64,000 nucleotides of DNA. It comes from Treponema sp. (GTDB lineage Bacteria > Spirochaetota > Spirochaetia > Treponematales > Treponemataceae). A program made the translations under genes and the position numbers. Below, in pieces: positions 56,624 through 64,000 of this stretch. The notes beneath the pieces were generated by a model that saw only the letters and a program-made list of their open reading frames with translations, was not told the DNA's origin and did not search any database. The stretch spans positions 81,076 through 145,075 of the forward strand of contig JAEDIW010000001.1 of assembly GCA_016296655.1 (NCBI GenBank), read 5' to 3'. Each line of letters opens with the position of its first letter. Position 1 is the first letter of the stretch.

Positions 56624-58675
56624 TTACCAGGCATTTCCAAGTCCGCCCTGTTTTACCTGAAAGTGACTGAATTCAAGACTGAAAGATGCCCTTCCCTGTG
56701 TTACAGAACGCAAATTTGTAGAAAAACCGAACATTTTTGCCATTGGTGCCTGTGCATGAATCAATTCTGCCGAAGTTTTGGAATCTTGTCCCAAAATCAT
56801 TCCTCCTCTCTGAGTTACCTGACTCATTGCATCACCTACAAATTCTTTAGGGCATGTAATTTCGACATTCATGACAGGTTCAAGAAGCTCTGGAGATGCT
56901 TTTTCACATGCATGATCAAATGCCTGCGATGCACATGCTTCAAATGCGAAAGTTGAACTTGTAAGTTCATTGTAATCAAGGTTTGTAACTGTAACAGCCG
57001 TATCTGTACAGGGATAACCATAGCGGATTCCTGAATTTAACGAACCTTCAATTGAATTTTTTACGGCATCGACGATTTCTTCAGGAATTTCTTTTGTATT
57101 TGCAGTAATTGAATAAGAGTTTCCAGCGCCCTGTTCTCTAGGTTCAACTTTTAATGTAACACCAGCGGTATTTTCTTTTCCGGCAAGAACCTTGCTGAAG
57201 TTTTCTGTGTGTTGTGCAGATGCGGTAACGGCTTCACGGTAAGTTACCTGTGGATTTCCGACACGAGCCTTTACTTTAAAATCATCTTTCATTCTTGTTA
57301 CAAGAACATCCAGATGTAATTCACCCATTCCACTGATAATAAGCTGCCCAGTTTCTGAATCTTCATGAGAAGTAAATGTAGGGTCTTCTTTTGAAAGAAT
57401 GGAAAGAGTTTCATTGAGTTTGTCACGATCTGAAAGACTTTCTGGTTCTATCGCAACAGAAATAACAGGCTCTGGAAATTTCATATTTTCAAGCATTACA
57501 GGCATGCCTTCACTGCCAAGTGTATCACCAGTCTGTGCAAATTTCAGTCCGATGAATACTGCAATGTCCCCTGCACTTACGCTGTCCATTGGTTCACTTT
57601 TGTCTGCATGCATGCGCAATATGCGGTTAATACGTTCCCTCTTTTTTTTGCCTGTATTATAGACCTGAGTTCCGCTCGTCATTTTTCCAGAATACATGCG
57701 CACATAACACAAAGAGCCCATTTCCCTGTCATATTGAATTTTAAATACAAGTCCAAGGGGCATGCCGGACGGGTTGCAGGGAACTTCAATTTTTTCTTCT
57801 TTATCACGTTTTACATGCAGGCCTTCTGCAGGTGGAACTTCTGTAGGACATGGCAGGTAGTCGACAATTGCATCAATTAGTGGCTGAACTCCCTGATTAT
57901 GCCGTGCAGATCCCATGACAAACGGAACAAAACTGCGGTTTATGGTTCCTTTGCGGATTGCATTTTTCAACTGTTCTATAGTTATTTCACTGCCTTCCAG
58001 ATAAAGTTCTGCAAGAGCATCATCTGACGATGCAACTGCATCAACTAATTTTTCATGCCACTGTTCTGCTTCCTGTTTACGCTCATCTGCAATGTCAGTT
58101 TCTGTAAAGGTTTCGCCTTCGTCATCTGCATTCCAGCGAATTTCCTTCATCTTCAAAAGGTCTATTACACCTTCAAAATCTGGTCCCTGCCCAATTGGAA
58201 TTTGCAGGGCTATACATTCTACACCAAATTTTTCATGAACATCTTCCATAGAACCAAAAAAATCAGCACCGATTCTGTCCATTTTATTCATAAAGCAGAT
58301 TCTGGGAACTTTAAAATTATCAGCCTGATGCCAGACTGTTTCTGTTTGTGGCTGAACTCCGTCAACTGCACAAATTACAGCAACTGCACCGTCAAGAACT
58401 CTCAGGGAGCGTTCAACTTCTGCTGTAAAGTCAACATGTCCGGGGGTGTCAATAATATTTATCTGATAGTTTTTCCAGTAGGTTGTAGTTGCCGCTGAAC
58501 AAATTGTAATTCCACGTTCCTGTTCCTGAGTCATCCAGTCCATGGTTGCCTGACCGTCATCTATTTCACCGATTTTATGAATTTTTTTTGTGTAGTAAAG
58601 AATGCGCTCTGTAGTAGTAGTTTTTCCGGCATCAATATGAGCCATAATTCCGATATTACGCATTTTTTCAAGCAT
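56624..58675 (-). CDS. fusA: Elongation factor G
   Basis: A 683-residue GTPase driving ribosomal translocation. G1 AHIDAGKTTTTE is at 12-23, followed by QEQERGITI (G2 region), DTPGHVDF (G3) and NKMDRIGADF (G4). Domains II-V continue to the usual end EFSHFQVKQG. Spirochaetes commonly carry two EF-G genes with divided roles (translocation or recycling); which one this is cannot be decided here. AGGA lies about eight bases before the ATG. Confidence 0.93.
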   Translation of the reverse strand: MLEKMRNIGIMAHIDAGKTTTTERILYYTKKIHKIGEIDDGQATMDWMTQEQERGITICSAATTTYWKNYQINIIDTPGHVDFTAEVERSLRVLDGAVAVICAVDGVQPQTETVWHQADNFKVPRICFMNKMDRIGADFFGSMEDVHEKFGVECIALQIPIGQGPDFEGVIDLLKMKEIRWNADDEGETFTETDIADERKQEAEQWHEKLVDAVASSDDALAELYLEGSEITIEQLKNAIRKGTINRSFVPFVMGSARHNQGVQPLIDAIVDYLPCPTEVPPAEGLHVKRDKEEKIEVPCNPSGMPLGLVFKIQYDREMGSLCYVRMYSGKMTSGTQVYNTGKKKRERINRILRMHADKSEPMDSVSAGDIAVFIGLKFAQTGDTLGSEGMPVMLENMKFPEPVISVAIEPESLSDRDKLNETLSILSKEDPTFTSHEDSETGQLIISGMGELHLDVLVTRMKDDFKVKARVGNPQVTYREAVTASAQHTENFSKVLAGKENTAGVTLKVEPREQGAGNSYSITANTKEIPEEIVDAVKNSIEGSLNSGIRYGYPCTDTAVTVTNLDYNELTSSTFAFEACASQAFDHACEKASPELLEPVMNVEITCPKEFVGDAMSQVTQRGGMILGQDSKTSAELIHAQAPMAKMFGFSTNLRSVTQGRASFSLEFSHFQVKQGGLGNAW

Positions 58676-58784
58676 AGTTTTGTCCTGTAAAAAAAGATTT
58701 CAGGTATTCCCGATTTTTAGAATTCAGGATGAATGTTGAGTTTTTCCATATTTTTGAGAATTTTACAGCGGACAAGGGATTGTA

Positions 58785-58920
58785 AGGGCGGCTTTGCCGG
58801 CCACCGCAAGCGAAAGAGTTCCTGAAGGGAACGACTGAGTGCGGAGGCTGGAGGCTGCTGCCGGAACCCTGAAAAGCCCGGTTTTTGAAAAACGTAGGTT
58901 TTTCAAAAATGTCTCCAAAA
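58785..58920. repeat. GC-rich intergenic repeat (family 3)
   Basis: Read on the minus strand it has a TTTTTGAAAAAC...GTTTTTCAAAAA hairpin, ACCGGGCTTTTCAGGGTTCCG and a GC-rich tail, as in other family-3 copies. The remainder of the 358-base gap (58676-59033) shows no gene. Confidence 0.65.
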
Positions 58921-59033
58921 AAAACTCAAAATAAAACCTGTAGAGTTCATTATATAAAAAAGCAGCGTATATCTCAAGATTTTAGATGAATTTAAGCCGT
59001 TTTTTTTAGAGGAGCTAAAAAGTCTGCTGGCTA

Positions 59034-61163
59034 CTAGAAAAGCCTTATTAACATAAAAGCTTCATATTTGTGTGGGCTGTAATGACCATCATAAGAGCCG
59101 ACTCCTACAAGTGGTGCGTCAAACTCCCCTTTCCCCCAGCTGTGTCCGTCATAAGACTTAGTTCCGCCGAATGTAAAAATGTAGGTAACATCATATTTTT
59201 TTCTAATGCGATCAAAAGCTTCATGGTAAAAAAATTTGCTCAAAAGTTTCTGTTCTTCGTCATTTGGAATGTACCAGTCTGAGTAACCTCCGTAAGTACA
59301 GTTTAGTACAGGGGCAAGTGAAAGGCCGTAACCTGCTGATTCAGCAGCGGCAAGCAGGTTGTTTGTTGCTTCCCATCCATATCCTAAAGACTGGTTTACT
59401 TTTATTCCTGCAATTGAATCTATGGCACCTTTTTCACCTTCCAGAATTAAGGAACTGGCTGTAAAATCATATTTTTCTCCTGAATTGCGCCCGTAAATTA
59501 CAGGACAGACTTCCATGAAATGATAAATTTTTCCGTTGACATTTACTCCTTTTTTGTCAGCCCAGAAAATTCTTCCGCCTGCAGGTCCTTTTGCAGTCTT
59601 ATTATAGGCTTTAAATGGGACTGGAGTTTCTGCAGGCATTTTTATTGGTGAGCAAACTGCTGCAGAGTTTTCTTCTGGAATACCAATAACTGTTACTTTT
59701 AACGGAGGATTTTTTATAGAGGAAACATATTCATAATCTTTTTTTTCCCTGTTATATACCCGTTTTTCGTTTACAGTGATTTTTTCAATTCCGAACTCCA
59801 GTTTGTCTGTAATGGAATTGACAGGCAGGTCCTTGAACTTTACATATAATTTGTCATCATTCTTAGTGGAGTTGCTGTAAGATCCTGCAGTTCTTGTAAA
59901 CCAGTAATAGGAAGATTCTATGTCGGCAGAATCTGTATGCGTGTTGTTTTTTGAATAAGAGGACCATTTTTTGCTGCTGTCGATTTCGGTTCTTACGGTT
60001 TTTAGAATTTTTCCATTTTCGTCTTTTAATGTAAAATAAACGTAATAGTACGGGAGCCCGATTTTAAAATCATTGTAGTTTATAGTCCATTCTTTTTCCT
60101 TTCCTGTAGCTGCAAGACCTGTTTTTATTTTTTTGTAAATTTCAAAAACTGTACTGTTTATGGCATAGTCATAGCTGAAAGGAATTGTAACTGTTTCATT
60201 CTTGTAATCAATAGTCCGTTTGCCAGGATTTATGTCATAGCTGAGAGTAATTAAGTTTCTGTCAAAATAGGTCTGAAGGTCTTCAAATGTTTTGAGCCAT
60301 GCTTTTCTTGCAGCAATGTCGTTTTTTGCATCTTCACGGATATTACCGGTAGAAACATAGTTGCTCAAATTTGTAAAACGCAGAATAGCTTCGTCGTTGC
60401 CTGATTCAACATAATAGGACATAGCTTCTACTATGTTGTTATTTTTTTCGGCATCCATACCTTTTGCCAGGTTTACAGTAGACATGATTTTCTGCTGTTC
60501 AACGGCATTTGCTGCAGAAGACAGAGTTGCAAGTTCTTTTTCTGTAAGTTCAACACCAAGTTTCGGCAAAATCTCTTTTGTTGCAGCTTTTGTTGCAAGC
60601 CCTGCATTAATCTGTGGTACTGAAAAAGCATTGTTATAAGATGCCTTTATTTCGTTTGTTGATGTGTCAAGAACTCGGAAGGAAATGCTGTATGAAGAAT
60701 TGGTATTTATAATGTTTATTGCTACGATATACTGCGCCTGCGTAACCTTTCCAAGCTCAATTGCGTCAACATCTGAAAAAATTGCTTCTTCAGAATGTTT
60801 CTGTTCTGCTTTGAGTACATCCTCATTTTTACGGTCGATTACGGTCATGGAAGAAAATTCTGCAAAGCTGCTTGTAAGGGTATCTTGAATTACCTGAGGG
60901 ATCCAGTTATCATCACTAGTGTTGCTTGAAAAAACAGGAGCTGGAACTGTTATTCTTATACCTTGCCCTCTTGCTGCTGAAATATTTTTTGCAGAATCAG
61001 CACTGGTAGCTGTTGTAAAATTAGCAGACGAATCTTTAAGTTCTGAAGTAGATTCGCATCCTGGTACTGTGAAAAGCACGATTGCCCAAGCAAGTGCTAT
61101 AACTGCAATTTTTTTAAATTTTTCCTTTGTATGATTTTTCTGAACGTAAACCGAAGATTTCAT
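59034..61163 (-). CDS. Large lipoprotein with CsgG-like N-terminal and Lcl-like C-terminal domain
   Basis: A 709-residue lipoprotein. The signal peptide ends LFTVPGCEST, with the lipobox Cys at about residue 36. The next 180 residues resemble a CsgG/LpoB-type domain (SSMTVIDRKNEDVLKAEQ, VTQAQYIVAINI). A middle beta-rich region follows. The C-terminal about 170 residues (GGRIFWADKKG...GYGWEATNNLLAAAESAG...SDWYIPNDEEQKLL) match the DUF1566/Lcl-like family found in surface proteins. The function is probably envelope-associated and remains unknown. Confidence 0.72.
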   Translation of the reverse strand: MKSSVYVQKNHTKEKFKKIAVIALAWAIVLFTVPGCESTSELKDSSANFTTATSADSAKNISAARGQGIRITVPAPVFSSNTSDDNWIPQVIQDTLTSSFAEFSSMTVIDRKNEDVLKAEQKHSEEAIFSDVDAIELGKVTQAQYIVAINIINTNSSYSISFRVLDTSTNEIKASYNNAFSVPQINAGLATKAATKEILPKLGVELTEKELATLSSAANAVEQQKIMSTVNLAKGMDAEKNNNIVEAMSYYVESGNDEAILRFTNLSNYVSTGNIREDAKNDIAARKAWLKTFEDLQTYFDRNLITLSYDINPGKRTIDYKNETVTIPFSYDYAINSTVFEIYKKIKTGLAATGKEKEWTINYNDFKIGLPYYYVYFTLKDENGKILKTVRTEIDSSKKWSSYSKNNTHTDSADIESSYYWFTRTAGSYSNSTKNDDKLYVKFKDLPVNSITDKLEFGIEKITVNEKRVYNREKKDYEYVSSIKNPPLKVTVIGIPEENSAAVCSPIKMPAETPVPFKAYNKTAKGPAGGRIFWADKKGVNVNGKIYHFMEVCPVIYGRNSGEKYDFTASSLILEGEKGAIDSIAGIKVNQSLGYGWEATNNLLAAAESAGYGLSLAPVLNCTYGGYSDWYIPNDEEQKLLSKFFYHEAFDRIRKKYDVTYIFTFGGTKSYDGHSWGKGEFDAPLVGVGSYDGHYSPHKYEAFMLIRLF

Positions 61164-61426
61164 TTTTGTTAAAATTCCCTTTCATCCATGTATTTTTAAG
61201 TATATTAACATATTATAATATCTTTTTATACTTTTTAACATAAAAATGAGAAAAATTTGAAAATTTTCTTTTTTTACTTGCTCACACATCCGCACATCAC
61301 TGTTTCCCATTTGCACATACATGCACACGAACAGTTTTCAAAAATACACAAAAATATTCAAGCCTTGTATCAGTTCTTACCCTGTAAAAACTCGTGAAAA
61401 ATGCTATAATAGGTAGCGAGGTTTTT
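61164..61426. promoter_or_regulatory. Divergent regulatory region of the lipoprotein and GH4 genes
   Basis: A TATAAT at 61405-61410 lies 16 bases before the GH4 start codon, without a good -35 box. Three GCACA-type blocks (about 61289-61329) lie upstream and could be an activator site. No gene was seen. Confidence 0.4.
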
Positions 61427-62833
61427 ATGAAAATAAAAGATTTGAAAAAAATCAAGCTTGCCTACATTGGTGGTGGTTCAAAACAGTGGGCCAGAGTTTT
61501 TATGAATGATCTGGCACTGGCACAGGATATTGCAGGCGACATTGTGCTGTATGACATAGACGTTGACTCTGCCGAAAGAAATAAAAAAATAGGCGAAAAA
61601 ATAAATCTTTGTAAAGAAACGGTTTCTCAATGGAATTACAAAGTTGAAACAGATTTGGATGAAGCTTTAAAAGGTGCGGATTTTGTAGTCATTTCCATAC
61701 TTCCGGGAACATTTGAAGAAATGCGTTCAGATGTTCATGCTCCTGAAGAATTCGGGATTTTTCAACCTGTCGGCGACACCTGCGGACCTGGTGCTGTTCT
61801 CAGAAACATGAGGACGATTCCACTTTATGAAAATTTTGCCAGAAAAATCAAGGAAAACTGTCCGCAGGCCTGGGTAATAAATTTTACAAACCCGATGAGC
61901 CTGTGTGTAAAAACGCTTTACAATGTTTTTCCAGAAATAAAGGCGTTTGGCTGCTGCCATGAAGTTTTTCATACACAGAAATTTCTTGCGTGCGTTGCCC
62001 ATGAAATACTTGGAATACCCCAGCCCGACCGTACAGAAATTTACACAGATGTTTCAGGAATCAATCATTTTACGTGGTTTACTCAGGCCAGGTATAAAAA
62101 CATCAACCTCATGGAACTGCTGCCAGAATTCATCAGCCGGTATTTTAACACAGGATATTATGAAGAAGGTCCTGCAGATTCTTACAAAACAGACATGTTT
62201 GCCTATGCCAATCGGGTGAAAATGGACATGTTTAACCGTTACGGAGTGCTTGGAGCTGCAGGAGACAGACATCTGGCAGAATTCATGAATAACAGGTGGT
62301 ATCTGCAAAGTCCTGAACAGGTTGAATTTTGGAAATTCAGGCTTACTACAGTTGATTTCAGGATTCAGCAGCAGAAAGAACGTATAGAAGAATCCGTTGC
62401 AATGGCAGAAGGCAGAAAACCTGTAAAAGTTGAAAAATCAACGGAAGAAGCTGTCGAACTCATAAAGGCTTTGCTAGGTCTTGAAACCCGTGTTTCAAAC
62501 GTAAATATTCCTAACCGCGGACAAATGCCGGATTTTCCGTATGGGGCAATTGTTGAAACAAACTGTGTTTTTTCAAATGATTGCATTGTGCCTGTTACGG
62601 CAAGTCCTTTGCCTGAAGGTCCTAAATCTCTTGTCATGCGGAATCTCCTGAACAACGAAGATTTGTTTTACGGCATAAAGGAACGCAACTTGAACAGAAT
62701 TTTCGGTTCATTTATGAATCAGCCACTCTGCTCACTCTTGAATCTGGATGACGGTAAAAAACTGTTCAAAAAAATGATAGAAAATACGCAGGATTATCTG
62801 CCTGATGAATTGAAAAATTTTAATTATCTTTAA
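61427..62833 (+). CDS. GH4-family alpha-glucosidase/alpha-galactosidase
   Basis: A 468-residue NAD-dependent glycosidase of family GH4. The Rossmann loop YIGGGSKQWA lies near residues 12-21. A catalytic-site region VINFTNPMSLC is near 150 and the metal-ligand GCCHEVFHT near 175. These enzymes hydrolyse glycosides by an oxidation-elimination route needing NAD and Mn. The exact sugar is not predictable. The ATG at 61427 follows GAGG. A GC-rich hairpin repeat follows the stop codon. Confidence 0.9.
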   Translation: MKIKDLKKIKLAYIGGGSKQWARVFMNDLALAQDIAGDIVLYDIDVDSAERNKKIGEKINLCKETVSQWNYKVETDLDEALKGADFVVISILPGTFEEMRSDVHAPEEFGIFQPVGDTCGPGAVLRNMRTIPLYENFARKIKENCPQAWVINFTNPMSLCVKTLYNVFPEIKAFGCCHEVFHTQKFLACVAHEILGIPQPDRTEIYTDVSGINHFTWFTQARYKNINLMELLPEFISRYFNTGYYEEGPADSYKTDMFAYANRVKMDMFNRYGVLGAAGDRHLAEFMNNRWYLQSPEQVEFWKFRLTTVDFRIQQQKERIEESVAMAEGRKPVKVEKSTEEAVELIKALLGLETRVSNVNIPNRGQMPDFPYGAIVETNCVFSNDCIVPVTASPLPEGPKSLVMRNLLNNEDLFYGIKERNLNRIFGSFMNQPLCSLLNLDDGKKLFKKMIENTQDYLPDELKNFNYL

Positions 62834-62842
62834 GTTTTTTTA

Positions 62843-62912
62843 GGGGCCATTTTTGCGTTCTGATGAACGCAAAAACCGGGCTTTCCGGGGTTCCGGCTTT
62901 TGCCTGCATTCT
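62843..62912. repeat. GC-rich intergenic repeat (family 3), short copy
   Basis: The hairpin TTTTTGCGTT / AACGCAAAAA (62851-62876) is followed by CCGGGCTTTCCGGGGTTCCG. It abuts a family-4 copy. Confidence 0.7.
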
Positions 62913-62997
62913 AAATGGCATCTGTCCCAAAAGTAAAGTTCATAGAGTCATTGCGAATTTATTTCAGCATGACCGAACTAATTAGACAGCTCCATTT
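62913..62997. repeat. Family-4 hairpin repeat
   Basis: Outer arms AAATGG...CTGTC / GACAGCTCCATTT enclose AAGTAAAGTTCATAGAGTC, GTCATTGCGAATTTA and TTTCAGCATGAC, shared with the copies at 33.2 and 55.1 kb. Confidence 0.75.
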
Positions 62998-63020
62998 AGA
63001 ACGGCTCCGCCGCCCCTCCA

Positions 63021-63163
63021 ATCCCTTGTCCAGCAAGGAAGCTGGAACTTTTTCCTATAAAGGTGACAGTTTTTCAACAGAAAAACTGTGCGGCATTCAA
63101 AAAACAGGGACGTTTTTTGAATGGCAAATCCCTTTGTCCAGCAAGGAAGCTGGAACTTTTTTT
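63021..63163 (+). repeat. Array of hairpins with two terminator-like direct repeats
   Basis: The unit TTGTCCAGCAAGGAAGCTGG followed by AACTTTTT occurs twice (63021-63053 and 63128-63163); each contains the hairpin CCAGC / GCTGG before a T run. Between them lie ACAGTTTTT / AAAAACTGT (63066-63089) and CATTCAAAAAAC / GTTTTTTGAATG (63094-63123). Confidence 0.7.
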
Positions 63164-63173
63164 AACTATCAGT

Positions 63174-63836
63174 TTACAGAAATGATTTTAATTGACCTAA
63201 ATCTTTACATTCTTTCCATAAAGTTTTTTTTATCTGCTTATCTGCGGGTATCTGATCTGGAACCATTATGCAGTTTAAGCCTGCGCTAAAGGCACTCGTT
63301 ATTCCATTTGGACTGTCTTCAACGGCCGCACAGTTTTCAGGATTTATGCCGAGCTCTGCACAGGCTTTTAAATAAATTTCAGGATTTGGTTTGCTGTGTT
63401 TTACCATGTCCCCTGTAACAAGAACTTCGAAAAAATCGATTACATTTACAGCTGTAAGCTGCGGAACAACTCTGTCGGCTGTTGTAGAAGATGCCAGCGC
63501 AATTCTGTATTTTGGCTTCAGATACTGCAAAATTTCAGCAGCATTTTTCATCAGCGGAATTCCGTTTTTTGCTGCTATTTCATCAAAATAGAACGAACAT
63601 TTTTCATGGAAAATGTTGTAATCAATTTTTTCACCGAACATTCTGGTAAAAAACAACTGTGTGTCCAGACGGTTGCAGCCTGTTGATTTTTCAAAAGCTA
63701 GTAAAATTTCTTCTTCAGGCAAATCAAAATCTTTTCCTGCCATAAACCATGATTTTTTTGAAATAGATTCTGAATCAAGAATTACACCATCCATGTCAAA
63801 AATTACGGCTTTTATATCCTTAGTGTCTGATGCCAA
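63174..63836 (-). CDS. HAD-superfamily phosphatase (beta-phosphoglucomutase-like)
   Basis: A 220-residue HAD hydrolase of subfamily I. Motif I is FDMDGVILDSES (about 13-24) with the nucleophile and general-acid Asp pair, motif II ALASSTTADR is near 114, the Lys lies in KPNPEIYLKA near 149, and motif IV VEDSPNGI is near 170. It resembles beta-phosphoglucomutase or small sugar-phosphate phosphatases; the substrate is uncertain. It converges on the GH4 gene and may act on the same sugars. Confidence 0.88.
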   Translation of the reverse strand: MASDTKDIKAVIFDMDGVILDSESISKKSWFMAGKDFDLPEEEILLAFEKSTGCNRLDTQLFFTRMFGEKIDYNIFHEKCSFYFDEIAAKNGIPLMKNAAEILQYLKPKYRIALASSTTADRVVPQLTAVNVIDFFEVLVTGDMVKHSKPNPEIYLKACAELGINPENCAAVEDSPNGITSAFSAGLNCIMVPDQIPADKQIKKTLWKECKDLGQLKSFL

Positions 63837-63902
63837 TTTTTTGCCTCAAAAAATAATATCTGCTGTTATAAAAATATTTTTGTGTAACGATTGAAAATTC
63901 CC

Positions 63903-63942
63903 CTATAACATAAAAACATTTCCAGCTGTTTTTATGTTATAG
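63903..63942. repeat. 16-base perfect inverted repeat
   Basis: CTATAACATAAAAACA (63903-63918) and TGTTTTTATGTTATAG (63927-63942) with an eight-base loop. It lies between the divergent HAD gene and a plus-strand promoter and could be an operator or hairpin. Confidence 0.55.
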
Positions 63943-63966
63943 AAATGATTTTTTTTAGTCAACGTA

Positions 63967-63995
63967 TTGACATAATTTTTTATATTCGCTATTAT
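63967..63995 (+). promoter_or_regulatory. Promoter of a gene beyond the window
   Basis: TTGACA (63967-63972), 17 bases, TATTAT (63990-63995). The gene it serves is outside the window. Confidence 0.6.
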
Positions 63996-64000
63996 ACAAA

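Noticed and set aside
62915..63289. 124-codon plus-strand frame after the GH4 gene
   Set aside because: It runs through three repeat families and ends inside the HAD phosphatase gene; no ribosome site or family.

Overview
The window looks like a chromosomal segment of a spirochaete of the genus Treponema (gut, rumen or oral type; species not identifiable by eye). The DNA is AT-rich and codon use is uniform. The block rpsB-tsf-frr-uppS-cdsA-dxr-rseP and the rpmF-acpP-rnc block are in recognisable order. There are many lipoproteins and predicted outer-membrane barrels ending in Phe, and tRNA genes lack an encoded CCA. No rRNA, CRISPR array, phage, transposase or integrase gene was seen.

Layout. 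0-6.6 kb: a CPBP-type membrane protease, a GldA/GldG-like ABC exporter with a DUF4340 protein, ribonuclease Z, and a MetQ-like binding protein. 6.9-12.1 kb: secreted or membrane proteins of unknown function and a YkgJ-type cysteine-cluster protein. 12.3-18.9 kb: an accessory island, all on the minus strand: relBE-, vapBC- and mazEF-like toxin-antitoxin (TA) operons, a GxxExxY protein and an MmeI-like restriction-modification enzyme. It is punctuated by at least eight copies of a palindromic element found nowhere else in the window and is bordered by tRNA-Gly. 19.3-22.5 kb: an outer-membrane protein, rnc, acpP, rpmF and coaD. 22.5-33.1 kb: a lipoprotein, a HEAT-repeat protein, maf, then the translation/isoprenoid/envelope operon ending in rseP and a beta-propeller protein. 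33.3-38.4 kb: glgA, a secreted protein, manC, ruvC and yebC. 38.5-45 kb: an operon of adenylate/guanylate cyclase, a giant FecR-type protein and an outer-membrane-like protein. 45.3-49 kb: manA, a sugar nucleotidyltransferase, deoD and a split chromate transporter. 49.1-55.1 kb: sufS-sufU, a TIM-barrel isomerase, a queuosine-precursor transporter with a structured leader, and lysC-dapB. 55.4-63.8 kb: a sugar ABC ATPase, an EF-G, a large lipoprotein, a GH4 glycosidase and a HAD phosphatase.

The most notable object is the TA island. Its palindromic element (short form about 76 bp, long form about 130-142 bp) lies 3' of almost every gene or operon, always in the same orientation relative to the genes. 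It donates a stop codon to one gene and sits in frame inside the restriction-modification gene, where it encodes 26 extra residues. Two TA operons share a nearly identical promoter and antitoxin N-terminus but carry unrelated toxins. Together this suggests either an integrase-less, integron-like cassette array or a family of protein-tolerated palindromic mobile elements; the sequence alone does not decide.

Other points worth checking are a promoter-leader-terminator arrangement in front of the queuosine-precursor transporter, a predicted three-way-junction RNA between the chromate transporter halves, several promoters whose -10 box ends 5-9 nt before an ATG lacking a Shine-Dalgarno sequence, and three further families of intergenic palindromic repeats. 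All functional calls rest on motif recognition by eye; no database search was run.
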